Source: UBA1366 sp047602575
Lineage (GTDB): Bacteria; Bacillota; Clostridia; Oscillospirales; Ruminococcaceae
DNA: 64,000 bases
Reading direction: 5' to 3'
NCBI GenBank assembly: GCA_047602575.1
Contig: JASGGY010000003.1
Location: forward strand, 744,001 to 808,000
The notes under the pieces are model-generated. The model worked only from the letters and a program-made list of their open reading frames with translations. It was not told the DNA's origin and made no database searches. This document shows positions 25,371 to 34,173 of the stretch, piece after piece (positions within the stretch are counted from its first letter, which is position 1; every line of letters begins with the position of its first letter). The translations under genes were made by a program, and so were the position numbers.

Positions 25371-26612
25371 ATGGACGTAACAATTTCGCAAGGCACACTC
25401 ACCGGACGCGTGGTAATCCCACCGTCGAAAAGCGTCGCACACCGCCTCATCATCGCCGCGGCACTCACAAACGGGACGTCGGTGATCAAAAATGTGGCAT
25501 ATTCCAAGGACATCCGCGCCACAATCAACGCGATGCGCGCACTCGGTGCGGACATTGAAGAAAATGCGGATTCTGTCGCTGTAAAGGGAATTGCCTTGTC
25601 GCCGGATACCTGTGCAATCGACTGTGGAGAGTCCGGTTCTGCCCTCCGCTTTCTCGTTCCCATTTGTGCGCAATTTGGCGTAAATACCGCGTTTTACGGG
25701 CATGGAAAGCTCCCCGAGCGACCCATCACACCCTATGTGGATGCCATGACTGTAAAGGGAATAAACTTTACTCAGATTCCGGACGGGATGTTTTCTATTT
25801 CCGGAAAACTAACCGCCGGCGACTATAAAATTGCTCCCGCAGTGTCCTCCCAGTTCGTCACGGGACTGCTGTTTGCACTGCCCATGCTTGACGGCGATTC
25901 GCGGATTCTGATTGACGGACGGCTCGAGTCAAAGCCCTATGTGGATATCACAATCGATTGCTTAAAACAGTTCGGCATCGCAGTGCAGGAAACAGAATAT
26001 GGTTATTTTGTCGCCGGAAACCAACAATATGTGCCGTGTGACTGTACGGTGGAGGGCGATTATTCGCAGGCGGCATTCTTTTGTGTGGCGAATGCGCTCG
26101 GCTCTGCGGTGGAAATTTTGGGTTTGCAGAAAAAAAGCGCACAAGGTGACATGAAAATCCTTGAAATCTGCGAGGAAATTGTTTATAATAAGAATGAGGG
26201 CAAAAACCGCCTGCGCGCATTCACCTGCGATTGCTCCGATACGCCGGACTTAGTGCCGATTTTAGCGGTGCTGGCGAGCTTCTGCGAGGGCATTTCGGAG
26301 ATCACCAACGTCGCGCGTCTGCGGATTAAGGAATGCGACCGGCTCGAGGCGATGACGACTTGTCTGAATGCCGTCGGCGGAAACGTAACGGCTTACCCCG
26401 ACCGGCTTGTCATCGTGGGTGTTCCCGCCCTGACCGGCGGCACAGTGGACGCGTTCAACGACCACCGCATCCCGATGGCAATGGCAATTGCCGCCACGAG
26501 AAGCCTTTCCCCCATCACCATCACCGGCGCACAGTGCGTGGACAAGAGCTACCCGAACTTCTTCGACGATCTCAAAGCCCTCGGCGCGAACATCCTATTC
26601 CCTAACCCCTAA
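25371..26612 (+). CDS. aroA: 5-enolpyruvylshikimate-3-phosphate synthase
   Basis: The sixth shikimate enzyme, which transfers enolpyruvyl from PEP to shikimate 3-phosphate. The 413-aa protein contains PPSKSVAHRLIIAAAL, the phosphate-binding loop CGESGSALRFLVP, and the C-terminal RIKECDRLEAM and DHRIPMAMAIA blocks that hold active-site Arg, Glu and Asp/His residues. It is tightly coupled to aroB. Its last codons overlap a heptamer repeat (26594-26621), so the C-terminal NILFPNP may be repeat-derived. Confidence 0.95.
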   Translation: MDVTISQGTLTGRVVIPPSKSVAHRLIIAAALTNGTSVIKNVAYSKDIRATINAMRALGADIEENADSVAVKGIALSPDTCAIDCGESGSALRFLVPICAQFGVNTAFYGHGKLPERPITPYVDAMTVKGINFTQIPDGMFSISGKLTAGDYKIAPAVSSQFVTGLLFALPMLDGDSRILIDGRLESKPYVDITIDCLKQFGIAVQETEYGYFVAGNQQYVPCDCTVEGDYSQAAFFCVANALGSAVEILGLQKKSAQGDMKILEICEEIVYNKNEGKNRLRAFTCDCSDTPDLVPILAVLASFCEGISEITNVARLRIKECDRLEAMTTCLNAVGGNVTAYPDRLVIVGVPALTGGTVDAFNDHRIPMAMAIAATRSLSPITITGAQCVDKSYPNFFDDLKALGANILFPNP

Positions 26613-26621
26613 CCCCTACAA
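26594..26621 (+). repeat. Heptamer repeat at the aroA 3' end
   Basis: Four 7-base units (CCTATTC, CCTAACC, CCTAACC, CCTACAA) that cover the aroA stop and run up to the aroC ribosome binding site. Confidence 0.55.
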
Positions 26622-26634
26622 GGAGGCTACCTAT

Positions 26635-27726
26635 ATGTCATCCATCTGGAACGGCAAAATCTCGGTACAAATCTTCGGCGAAAGCCACGGGCCGGCAATC
26701 GGCGTGGTGCTCGACAACCTCCCGCCCGGGGAACACATTGATATGGACAAGCTGTTGGCTTTCATGGCGCGCCGCGCCCCGAAAAGCGACAAAACCTCGA
26801 CCCAGCGCCGCGAAACGGATATGCCGCAGATGATGTCCGGCTTTTTAAACGGCAAAACCACCGGCACACCGCTTTGCGCGTTCATCCCGAACACCGACAC
26901 GCGCTCGCAGGATTATAACAATGTTCAGCTTTTGGCGCGCCCCGGTCACGCGGACTACACGGGCGCAATGCGCTACCGTGGGTTTAACGATGTGCGCGGC
27001 GGCGGGCATTTCTCCGGTCGGCTGACCGCTCCGCTGTGCTTTGCGGGTGCTGTGGCGGCGCAGATTCTTGAAAAGCGCGGCATCTACGTCGGCGCGCATA
27101 TTTTAGAAGTTCACAAAATCAAGGATGACACGTTTGACCCGATTGCCACAACGCGCGAGGAGCTCGTCGCGCTGCGCAAAAAAGACTTTCCGGTTCTCAA
27201 CGACAAAAAAGGCGCGCAAATGAAAGCCGATATTATCAAAGCGGGTGCTTCGCTTGATTCCGTGGGCGGCGTGGTGGAATGTATCGCGGTGAACATCCCC
27301 GCCGGCATCGGCTCGCCGATTTTTGACGGGCTCGAAAACAGCATCGCACAGCTTGTGTTCGGCATTCCCGCCGTGAAGGGGCTGGAATTCGGCGCGGGCT
27401 TCAATTCCGCAAAAATGCTCGGCAGCGAGAACAACGACGAGTTCTATGTCAACGACAAGGGGCACGTCGTCACCCGCACCAACCACCACGGCGGGATTCT
27501 GGGCGGCATTTCCTCCGGTATGCCCATTACCCTGCGCGCGGCGTTCAAGCCCACGCCCTCCATCGCCAGACCGCAGGAAACCGTCGATATGACGGAGCTG
27601 AAAAACGACACCATCGAAATCAAGGGCAGGCACGACCCCTGTGTCGTTCCGCGCGCCGTGCCGGTGGTGGAAGCCGCCGTCGCGCTGGCAGTCCTCTCCC
27701 ATATGCTGGATTACCCTAATTTCTAA
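26635..27726 (+). CDS. aroC: Chorismate synthase
   Basis: The last shikimate enzyme, using reduced FMN to convert EPSP to chorismate. The 363-aa protein begins SSIWNGKISVQIFGESHG, the family signature, and continues with GHADYTGAMRYRGFNDVRGGGHFSGR and a C-terminal RHDPCVVPRAVPVVEA block. AAGGAGG precedes the ATG at 26635; a longer frame overlaps aroA and is rejected. It completes aroF-aroB-aroA-aroC. A DUF4364 gene follows 17 bases later. Confidence 0.95.
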   Translation: MSSIWNGKISVQIFGESHGPAIGVVLDNLPPGEHIDMDKLLAFMARRAPKSDKTSTQRRETDMPQMMSGFLNGKTTGTPLCAFIPNTDTRSQDYNNVQLLARPGHADYTGAMRYRGFNDVRGGGHFSGRLTAPLCFAGAVAAQILEKRGIYVGAHILEVHKIKDDTFDPIATTREELVALRKKDFPVLNDKKGAQMKADIIKAGASLDSVGGVVECIAVNIPAGIGSPIFDGLENSIAQLVFGIPAVKGLEFGAGFNSAKMLGSENNDEFYVNDKGHVVTRTNHHGGILGGISSGMPITLRAAFKPTPSIARPQETVDMTELKNDTIEIKGRHDPCVVPRAVPVVEAAVALAVLSHMLDYPNF

Positions 27727-27743
27727 GGACGCGAGGAACGATT

Positions 27744-28333
27744 TTGGAAAGCAGATACGACCGTTATATTACCCCGAATATGCTCAATTTACAGGATGCC
27801 TACGCGGTGAAAATCCTGCTCGGCTATTTTTTAAACCAGCTCGACCGCCCCATCACGCCCAAACAGCTCAACGAAATCACTGCGGGCAGCGGTGTGGCGA
27901 ATTATTTTCTCTATACCGAAGCGATTGCGGATATGCTTGACAACGGTGTGCTGGCGCTGACGGAAATTGATGGGACAAGCTATTACGTGCTGACCGATTT
28001 CGGGAAGCTGGGCGCGGAGGAATTCAAGAAAATCGTTCCGAAAAGCTTTCGGACAAAATCCTTGCCGCCGGACTGCGTTTTTTCGCAAAGCTGAAAAACG
28101 AGCGCAATGTGACGATGTCCGTAGAAAGCACACCGCCGGGCTTTACGGTAAGCTGTGAATGCGGCGACGGCGGCATCACGCTGATGGCGCTGCAGCTGTT
28201 CGCCCCCGACCGCGAACAGGCGGATCTCATCCGCTCAAAAATCGAGATGAACCCCGGCGCGTTCTACTCGAAGGTGCTGGACTATGTGCTTGACAACGAG
28301 GAGTATGTTCCTGATTTAGAGGTTAGAAGTTAG
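27744..28333 (+). pseudogene. DUF4364-family gene with a frameshift
   Basis: The first 100 codons read as the N-terminal part of a DUF4364 winged-helix-like protein (YITPNMLNLQDAYAVKILLGYFLNQ). The rest of the family sequence (SDKILAAGLRFFAKLKNERNVTM and onward to ADLIRSKIEMNPGAFYSKVLDYVLD) continues in another frame. One base is missing near 28036-28041, where GTTCCGAAAAG should read GTTCCGGAAAAG. Repaired, the product would be about 196 aa, normal for the family. The start is TTG at 27744 with GAGGA before it. It may be a true null allele or a sequencing error; the function of the family is unknown. Confidence 0.8.
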
Positions 28334-28350
28334 AGGTCAGATGTTAGAGC
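28316..28350 (+). repeat. Heptamer repeat after DUF4364
   Basis: Five 7-base units of the TTAGAGG type (TTAGAGG, TTAGAAG, TTAGAGG, TCAGATG, TTAGAGC). The first units encode the last residues and stop of the upstream gene. Confidence 0.65.
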
Positions 28351-28378
28351 CGCTGCGGCGGGTTTTTGGATAGTTTGA

Positions 28379-28409
28379 ATCCCCGCTTCGTTTGGGAGCG
28401 GGGATTTTG
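28379..28409. terminator. Terminator, left border of the AT-rich cassette
   Basis: ATCCCCGCT / AGCGGGGAT stem with a T-run to the right. It closes the rightward aro transcript. It is closely similar to the hairpin at 29326-29359. Confidence 0.8.
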
Positions 28410-28436
28410 TTGTGATATGGTGAGATGAAACGCTTT

Positions 28437-28925
28437 CTAGCCGAAACACGTAACCCCATATGACCGTAATTTATCAATCTCCGCCTTCTTGAGGATTAGG
28501 GTTCTTTCATTAAATCTGTCAAGCGAATGCCGGTGGATCTGTTTGCATTTCACTTCTGATGGATCATCATAGAAAAACTCATAATCAAAAACTTCTGGAT
28601 TCGTAATCAATTTGGGAGCATACTGATAGTATTGATTGTGAAAAGGCGGGTGACCCGTATCGAACTCCTGAATTTTTAATGCTGAAATCATTCGGTTATT
28701 CTGGTATTCGTAATATTCGCCGTTAATTTTAATGCTAAAGGGCGGTTTGAACCACTTGCTAAAGGATTCATAACTGATGCAATTTCCATTTGCGTCATAG
28801 GATGAAATATCAATTTTGCTAATCTTAATATTGTTCCCAGAAACCCAATATATGACACGAAAACAATTGTCAGTATACAGGGTGACCTGTTTTTCACAAT
28901 CAGACATAATAAAGGCGGACATCAC
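28437..28925 (-). CDS. Hypothetical protein, second gene of an AT-rich cassette
   Basis: A protein of up to 162 aa, unrecognised. It is rich in Tyr, Asn, Phe and Ile (for example YYEYQNNRM, HNQYYQYAPK) and uses more AT-rich codons than its surroundings. It has no signal peptide or transmembrane segment and is probably a soluble alpha/beta protein. A C-terminal RHSLDRFNERTLILKKAEI segment is basic. The start is uncertain: a GTG at 28925 overlaps the stop of the upstream gene, and ATGs at 28922 and 28907 are alternatives. A phage- or toxin/immunity-like origin is possible but unsupported. Confidence 0.6.
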   Translation of the reverse strand: MMSAFIMSDCEKQVTLYTDNCFRVIYWVSGNNIKISKIDISSYDANGNCISYESFSKWFKPPFSIKINGEYYEYQNNRMISALKIQEFDTGHPPFHNQYYQYAPKLITNPEVFDYEFFYDDPSEVKCKQIHRHSLDRFNERTLILKKAEIDKLRSYGVTCFG

Positions 28926-29188
28926 CAGCTTTTTCTATCATTCAGATAATAGCGTTCGTAGTCGTCTTGATTAGCACCATTCCTCAAACTGGGCAACAGC
29001 TTTTTGTACAAGCATTTTCCTGCTTCCATATGCCGCAATATCCCATTGCTGTAGGTATCGAAGCCCTTACCATAAAATGTGCTTAATCCATCAGTGTCAA
29101 AGCTTTTTAAATCGACTTTCCCATATTGGTGAAATAAGCTTTTACATTTGTCATTTAAATCTTCAAAAAACTGATCATTGAGTTCCAT
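28922..29188 (-). CDS. Hypothetical protein, first gene of an AT-rich cassette
   Basis: An 88-aa acidic protein, unrecognised (start MELNDQFFEDLNDKCKSLFHQYG; C-terminal NQDDYERYYLNDRKSW). AGGAGG precedes the ATG at 29188. Its stop overlaps the start of the next gene, so the two are coupled. Base composition is lower in GC than in the flanking genes, which suggests recent arrival. The 177 bases upstream to 29365 hold only the terminator at 29326. Confidence 0.6.
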   Translation of the reverse strand: MELNDQFFEDLNDKCKSLFHQYGKVDLKSFDTDGLSTFYGKGFDTYSNGILRHMEAGKCLYKKLLPSLRNGANQDDYERYYLNDRKSW

Positions 29189-29325
29189 GAGGTTTCCTCC
29201 TATAACATTTGTACTGCCTCGAGATATGATGGTTCACTGTATCAAAGACCTCTGCACCGCGCAATCTGCACCCGTGGTTTGGCGCGCATCTTGAATAAAC
29301 TGTCGTTTGCGTAAGTTTAAGCGGC

Positions 29326-29359
29326 AAAGCCCCGCTTCTGCTTGGGAGCGGGGCTTTTT
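29326..29359. terminator. Terminator, right border of the AT-rich cassette
   Basis: AAAGCCCCGCT / AGCGGGGCTTT stem (29326-29336 with 29347-29357), with T-runs possible in both directions. It ends the leftward phenylacetate-CoA ligase gene. Confidence 0.82.
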
Positions 29360-29365
29360 CTATCT

Positions 29366-30670
29366 TTATTTGTTGCGCAGATCCAGCACCCGCTGGGCTT
29401 TGCCCTGGAAGCGCTGCAGCGACTTGTGGTCGGCAAGCGTCACCTTCGTGCTGATACCCAGCACCGTTTTTAAGCCGTGGTGAATCCGTGCGCGCAAATC
29501 CTCCAGCTTGGGATAATTCTCAATCAGGAACATACTCGCTTCGTTCAGCTCGACTTTTACCTCGAGCACGTCCGCATAGCCCTCGCGCGTAACGACAAGC
29601 TGATAATGGGGCGCGATTTCCGCAAATCCCATCAGCACGCTTTCAATCTGCGAGGGGAATACGTTCACGCCGCGAATTTTGAGCATATCGTCGCTGCGCC
29701 CCGTCGGTTTTGCCATGCGCGCAAAGGTGCGCCCGCACGCGCAGGTGTCGTAGTTGAGGCTGGTGATGTCCTTGGTGCGGTAGCGCAGGAGGGGGATGCC
29801 CTCTTGAGCAGGGGCGTGATGACAAGCTCGCCCTGCGAACCGCGCGGGAGAACCTCGCCGGTTTCGGGGTCGATGATTTCGGCGTAGAAGTAATCCTCGT
29901 TGATGTGCATCCCGTCGCGCTCCATACATTCGCCGGACACGCCCGGTCCCATCAGCTCGCTCATGCCGTAGTTGTCCGTGGCAAAGCAGCCGAGGGTTTT
30001 CTCAATCTGACCGCGCATTTCGGGTGTACAGCCCTCCGAGCCGAACAAGCCAAGCTTGATGTTGATTTTGTCCAGCACACCCATCTCCCGCGCGGTTTCG
30101 CCAATGCACTGCGCATAGGACGGCGTGGAAACCAGCGTGTTGGTTTGAAAATCCTGCATGAGCATAATCTGCTTTTCGGTGTTGCCGCTTGAAGTCGGGA
30201 TGATCGTTGCGCCGAGCTTTTTCGAGCCCGTAATGAAGTCCAAGCGCCCCCGTGAACAAGCCGTAGCCGAAGGAAATCTGCACCACCGTTTCATCCGACG
30301 CACCCACCGCCGCGCAGAAGCGCGCCACGCAGTCGCCCCAGACATCAACGTCCTTCGCGGTGTAGCCAACAACCGTCGGCTTGCCGGTCGTGCCGCTTGA
30401 AGCATGGATGCGCACGATTTTTTTCATCGGCTGCGCAAACAGCCCGAACGGATAATTGTCGCGCAGATCCGCTTTCGTCGTCAGCGGTATGTACCGGATG
30501 TCGTCAAGCGACTTGATCTTGTCCGCCGTGATGCCCGCCTCGGCAAGGCGCTTCGCATAAAACGGCACATGGTCGATGCAATACTGCACCGTCCACCGCA
30601 TCCGCTCAACCTGAAGCGCCTCCAGACTGTTCCGCGGCATGGTTTCGATATCTTTCTGATAAAAATACAT
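29366..30670 (-). pseudogene. paaK: Phenylacetate-CoA ligase with two frameshifts
   Basis: The three reading frames together spell a normal PaaK of about 434 aa: N-terminus YFYQKDIETMPRNSLEALQ, the AMP-binding loop HASSGTTGKPTVVGYT, GSEGCTPEMRGQIEKTLG, DNYGMSELMGPGV, then LLRYRTKDITSLNYDTCACG and a C-terminal domain with LKIRGVNVFPSQIE. One base is extra in the A-run at 30218-30222, and one base is missing near 29803-29805. The enzyme would activate phenylacetate or arylacetates to CoA esters, often in anaerobic aromatic amino acid use. As it stands it is broken; sequencing error is an equal possibility. It has its own promoter. Confidence 0.85.
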
Positions 30671-30757
30671 ACTGTTCCCCCGTTTAATTTGTTAAGGCAT
30701 TCCGGTTAAACCGCCAAAGCGGCGAAGCTTTAAAGCGCAAAACCGCACAATACAGAT

Positions 30758-30786
30758 ATTATACACGATTCTTCCGGCAATTTCAA
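30758..30786 (-). promoter_or_regulatory. Promoter of the paaK gene
   Basis: Minus strand TTGAAA (30786-30781), 17-bp spacer, TATAAT (30763-30758). Confidence 0.75.
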
Positions 30787-30813
30787 TAGTTTTCGCAGCG
30801 CTCCGGCGGATTT

Positions 30814-30858
30814 TTTTACAAAAAACAAAAGCGCGCCCTGTTTTTCAGAACGCGCTTT
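30814..30858 (-). terminator. Terminator after the 30896 gene
   Basis: Minus strand AAAGCGCG (30858-30851) pairs with CGCGCTTT (30835-30828), followed by a T-rich tail. Confidence 0.72.
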
Positions 30859-30895
30859 CAAACTGTGATAAAAGCTGGCAAGAGGGCGTTGCCTG

Positions 30896-31369
30896 TTACC
30901 GTCCGCGCCGCCGGAGGGCTGCAATGGACATCACTGCCAGCATGACAAACACAAACCCGCCGCCGAGCATCGCACCCCACTCGCCGAACTGTGTTTTAAA
31001 AAAATCGTCGTAGGATGTGCCGGTCAGGCGTTCGGCGGCGTCGATGCGTTTTGCGCCGAACAGAAACAGCGCGGCAAAGGTTTTCCACGCCGCACCCATC
31101 AGGCAGACCGCCAGCACGAGCATACACGCCCGCACCGCTTCGGTGAATCCGCGGTCGGTGTCCATGTTTTTTGCCGCAGAAATCCCCGCGCAGACCGCCG
31201 CGCCGATTGCCGCCGCCATAAACAGCGCGTAAACAATGCCGAAGCCCATCATCGACGAGGTCGGCAGTGCTTCCTCCGCCTCGAGCACCGCCGCCGCGAT
31301 GCCGGCAAGCAGCACCACCGCACAGCCGACGATGTTCAGCCAGCGGGATAATTTCTCGATTTTCTTCAT
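30896..31369 (-). CDS. Hypothetical four-helix membrane protein
   Basis: A 157-aa protein with about four transmembrane segments (residues about 12-33, 45-68, 85-105 and 130-150), unrecognised. A loop of about 25 residues with AERLTGTSYDDFFKTQFGEWG lies between the last two. The C-terminus is Arg-rich (RRRGR), so the inside-positive rule places it in the cytoplasm. GGAGG sits eight bases before the ATG at 31369; the longer open frame is rejected because it overlaps the divergent promoter. Confidence 0.72.
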   Translation of the reverse strand: MKKIEKLSRWLNIVGCAVVLLAGIAAAVLEAEEALPTSSMMGFGIVYALFMAAAIGAAVCAGISAAKNMDTDRGFTEAVRACMLVLAVCLMGAAWKTFAALFLFGAKRIDAAERLTGTSYDDFFKTQFGEWGAMLGGGFVFVMLAVMSIAALRRRGR

Positions 31370-31418
31370 GTCCGTGTCCTCCGGCGGAAGGCCCGCCCGC
31401 AAAATTCGCGCGGAAGTC

Positions 31419-31447
31419 TTGCAATTCCCGCGCGGATGCGTTATAAT
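31419..31447 (+). promoter_or_regulatory. Promoter of the GtrA-family gene
   Basis: TTGCAA (31419-31424), 17-bp spacer, TATAAT (31442-31447). Confidence 0.75.
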
Positions 31448-31481
31448 AATTCTTTGGAAACCATGTGAAGGGATGTTCGCC

Positions 31482-31979
31482 ATGCAAACCGATACCGCGC
31501 CCGAAAGCCAAGTCCCCGCTCCCGATATCTTCGACCGGCTGATGATGCTCAAGCCCTTCCGGAAGCTCGAACCGTTTTACCGGAGCAACAAGAGCGTGCT
31601 GATGTATCTGTTCTTCGGCGGGCTGACGACCGTGGTGGGCATCGGCAGCTTCTGGTTTTTCGCCGACGGCGTCATCGGGTTGAATGAGCTTATCGCCAAT
31701 GTCATCTCCTGGATTTTCGCGGTGACGTTTGCGTTCTGGACCAACCGCATCTGGGTGTTCCAGTCGCCGGTGAAAACCGCGCGTGAATTTCTTGTGCAGG
31801 GGGTTAATTTCTACGCGGGGCGGCTTCTGACCCTGCTCATCGAAACGGCGATCCTCGGCGTTTTCGTCACATGGCTGGGCTTTTCTGAAATGCCGGTAAA
31901 AATCCTTGCGCAGGTGGTTGTGCTTGTGCTCAATTATATCATCAGCAAGCTGTATGTTTTTCGGAAAACGAAAAGCTAA
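31482..31979 (+). CDS. GtrA-family membrane protein
   Basis: A 165-aa protein with four transmembrane helices and the GtrA-like pattern (MYLFFGGLTTVVGIGSFWFF at the first helix, NVISWIFAVTFAFWTNRIWVF at the second, and a closing VLNYIISKLYVFRK). Family members help flip or transfer lipid-linked sugars for surface polysaccharides. AAGGGATG precedes the ATG at 31482. Its stop codon overlaps the stop of the convergent thioesterase gene. Confidence 0.88.
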   Translation: MQTDTAPESQVPAPDIFDRLMMLKPFRKLEPFYRSNKSVLMYLFFGGLTTVVGIGSFWFFADGVIGLNELIANVISWIFAVTFAFWTNRIWVFQSPVKTAREFLVQGVNFYAGRLLTLLIETAILGVFVTWLGFSEMPVKILAQVVVLVLNYIISKLYVFRKTKS

Positions 31980-32371
31980 CCCTGTTTTTTCGCGTCACAC
32001 TTCTGTTGAAAGCGGGTTTGAAAAACCACAAAGCGCGTGTGCGTTCCGGCGGAAATCCGCTCGCATTCGTCATGCGCTTCCAGCTTGAATTCCGCGCGTC
32101 TGCCCTCGGCGGCGACCAGCTCCGCGCGGGCGGTAACAAGCATCCCAAGCGGGGTTGCCGCGTCGTGGGTAATCGAAAGCGCCGTTCCCACGCTCGTTTC
32201 GTCGCCCTCCAGAAACTGCGCCATACAAAGCATTGCCGCCTGTTCGAGGAGTGCTGCCAGCGCGGGGGTTGCGAACACATCGGCAGTGCCGCTTTTCACA
32301 GATGAGGCAAGTTGATCGGCGGTGACCGCCGCGGTGCATTCATAGGTTGTTCCGAGAATCCATTCTTTCAT
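31976..32371 (-). CDS. FlK-like thioesterase
   Basis: A 131-aa hot-dog-fold protein resembling the fluoroacetyl-CoA thioesterase (FlK-like) family. It carries the LLEQAAMLCMAQFLEGDETSVGTALSITHDAATPLGM core with a TSVG-x-H-x8-G layout. These proteins hydrolyse short acyl-CoA esters; the physiological substrate is unknown. AAAGGAA precedes the ATG at 32371. It is convergent with, and overlaps by four bases, the GtrA gene. Confidence 0.83.
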   Translation of the reverse strand: MKEWILGTTYECTAAVTADQLASSVKSGTADVFATPALAALLEQAAMLCMAQFLEGDETSVGTALSITHDAATPLGMLVTARAELVAAEGRRAEFKLEAHDECERISAGTHTRFVVFQTRFQQKCDAKKQG

Positions 32372-32428
32372 ACCGATTCCTTTCCTGCGGCAAGCCGCGG
32401 GTGTGTTTTGTTCTGTATCACGTTTTTT

Positions 32429-32457
32429 ATTATAGCACATTTCTCAGCGCCGCACAA
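32429..32457 (-). promoter_or_regulatory. Promoter of the FlK-like thioesterase gene
   Basis: Minus strand TTGTGC (32457-32452), 17-bp spacer, TATAAT (32434-32429). Confidence 0.65.
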
Positions 32458-32554
32458 GAATATTTTTCGCCGTGCGCATTTTTTCACAGCATTGTCACAC
32501 TGCGCCGGTATAATGATTCGGATACGACCCGTAAACCTTTTAAGGAGCGAAGCA

Positions 32555-33475
32555 ATGAACGAGAAAAACGATCCCCACGAAAAAACCACACCCCTTGTGC
32601 CGGAGGAGGATTTCGCCTATGAGCAGGCGCTCGCCCGCCGCCATATGGAGGAGGAAGCCGCCTGCGCGCAGGCATTGCACGACGACGCGGACGCGCGCAA
32701 AAAAGCCGCGCGGGAAGAAGCTGCGGCGCGGCAGAAGCAGCTTGCGCAGGAAAAAATCGAGCTGATGAAGCTCAAGCAGGGCGTGATTGAGGAGGACGAA
32801 GCGGAGCTTGTGCGCGAAGCGCCTGACGAGCCGCTGAAAAAGATGAACAAGCGCCAGCAGCTTGCGAACTTCTGGTATCATCACAAGGTCATCACGCTGG
32901 TGATTGTTCTGTTCGGCGGGCTGATCGGGTATTTTGTATATGACACGGCGACAAAGGTTGAGCCGGATCTGAAAATCATCGTCACGACCGACAACGGGCT
33001 CGGGCTGCGCTTAGACGATCTGGAGGCGTTCTTTACGCCTTATGCTACGGATCTCAACGGCGACGGCAAGGTTGTTGTGGCAGCATACAACGTCCCCGTC
33101 AATCCCCGCCTTGACGCAAATACCTACCAGACCAACAGCACGAAGCTTTCCACGCTGATCATGTCCGGCGACGCGGTGCTGTTCCTCACAGACCCGCTGA
33201 CCGACGATCTACTTGTTTCCAGCTTAGACGACCTGACCGTGCGGTTTCCGCAAAACCCGATGATCACCGCAGAGGGGCTGAAGTTTGACTGCCCGATGCT
33301 CAGAGAAAAACTCAACTGGGCGGAAATGCCCGCCGATATGGTGCTCGGTATGCGCAAGGTAAGCGCCACGCTGATGACCGACGAAAAAGAGTTGAACGAA
33401 AAATACGAACAAGGCATGGATGTTTTTGAAAAAGTTCAGGCAGATATCCTCGAAAACGCCCAAAACGCGCAATAA
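32555..33475 (+). CDS. Hypothetical protein with coiled coil and one transmembrane segment
   Basis: A 306-aa protein, unrecognised. Residues about 20-95 form a charged, Ala/Glu/Lys-rich helix that is probably a cytoplasmic coiled coil (EEAAARQKQLAQEKIELMKL). One transmembrane segment follows (about 112-130, VITLVIVLFGGLIGYFVY). The extracytoplasmic part of about 170 residues includes an EF-hand-like DLNGDGKVVV motif. TAAGGAG precedes the ATG at 32555, and a TATAAT at 32509-32514 may be its -10. It ends at a clear terminator. Confidence 0.78.
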   Translation: MNEKNDPHEKTTPLVPEEDFAYEQALARRHMEEEAACAQALHDDADARKKAAREEAAARQKQLAQEKIELMKLKQGVIEEDEAELVREAPDEPLKKMNKRQQLANFWYHHKVITLVIVLFGGLIGYFVYDTATKVEPDLKIIVTTDNGLGLRLDDLEAFFTPYATDLNGDGKVVVAAYNVPVNPRLDANTYQTNSTKLSTLIMSGDAVLFLTDPLTDDLLVSSLDDLTVRFPQNPMITAEGLKFDCPMLREKLNWAEMPADMVLGMRKVSATLMTDEKELNEKYEQGMDVFEKVQADILENAQNAQ

Positions 33476-33479
33476 CCCC

Positions 33480-33508
33480 AAGCCGGTACGTTTGTGCCGG
33501 CTTTTTAT
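33480..33508 (+). terminator. Terminator after the 32555 gene
   Basis: AAGCCGG / CCGGCTT stem followed by a T-run. Confidence 0.8.
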
Positions 33509-33522
33509 TTGCTACGGACAGC

Positions 33523-33549
33523 AAAACCCGCCTTCTTGCGAAAGCGGGT
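33523..33549 (-). terminator. Terminator after the small membrane ORF
   Basis: Minus strand ACCCGC (33549-33544) with GCGGGT (33531-33526), then TTTT. Confidence 0.55.
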
Positions 33550-33588
33550 CTGCCCAATATTTATGAAGAAAGAGTTGGAGAGCAAGAT

Positions 33589-33699
33589 TTATAAGAACCA
33601 GCCGATGCGCTCGAAGATCGATACAATCAGCAGAACGGCAAGCATTCCGCCGCTTATGATGCACAGCGTCGCCGCGTTTTTTTCATCCGTGTTTTTCAT
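33589..33699 (-). CDS. Putative 36-aa membrane peptide
   Basis: A short frame (MKNTDEKNAATLC start, then a single hydrophobic span of about 18 residues, GGMLAVLLIVSIFERIGWFL at the end). GGTGG sits six bases before the ATG, and a terminator hairpin follows the stop. Small size and lack of known homology make this tentative. Confidence 0.4.
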   Translation of the reverse strand: MKNTDEKNAATLCIISGGMLAVLLIVSIFERIGWFL

Positions 33700-34173
33700 C
33701 AGAAACCACCGTACTTTCCGCCCGTTCGGGCATCGCGTTCGATTGCTCCGCCAAGAAAAGCTTGCGCTCTGATTGGTGAAGCAAAGCCGTCTGCTGATAG
33801 GATTGCCCCTTTGAACAGAATTATACAGCGTCATTGTGATAATCTTGTGTCAGCGCGCTAAAAACGGAAGATTTTTTTCCGGAAAAAGAAAAAAGCAGCC
33901 CCTATTGGAGCCACCCCTCTCATCTGTTACCCGTTTATTATAGTTAAAACAGCGAATCATTGCTTGTTATTTTTTTGTCGATAATGTAAACTTAATGTAA
34001 AGCCACGCCTAAAACCGCGAAAATTCGGGATTTTTCATCAAAATGTCCTCCGTTTTACGCAAGTCTGTTTTTACCGCAAGCCCATGTTTTGTTCATAATT
34101 CCCGATTTTAAGAAGCGATTTTTATCGATTACAGAGCGTTCGTCTGAAATCGGCGGGCTGGATTGTTATTTCC
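33700..34173. other. Intergenic region without a recognised gene
   Basis: About 470 bases between the small ORF and the aconitase promoter. It is AT-richer than the surroundings. I see no open frame with a ribosome binding site and no known RNA family. A short TATAAT on the minus strand near 33817-33822 could serve the small ORF. Confidence 0.5.

Noticed and set aside
28109..28333. A separate 74-aa gene after DUF4364
   Set aside because: Its sequence is the natural C-terminal continuation of the DUF4364 family protein; it is separated only by a one-base frameshift.
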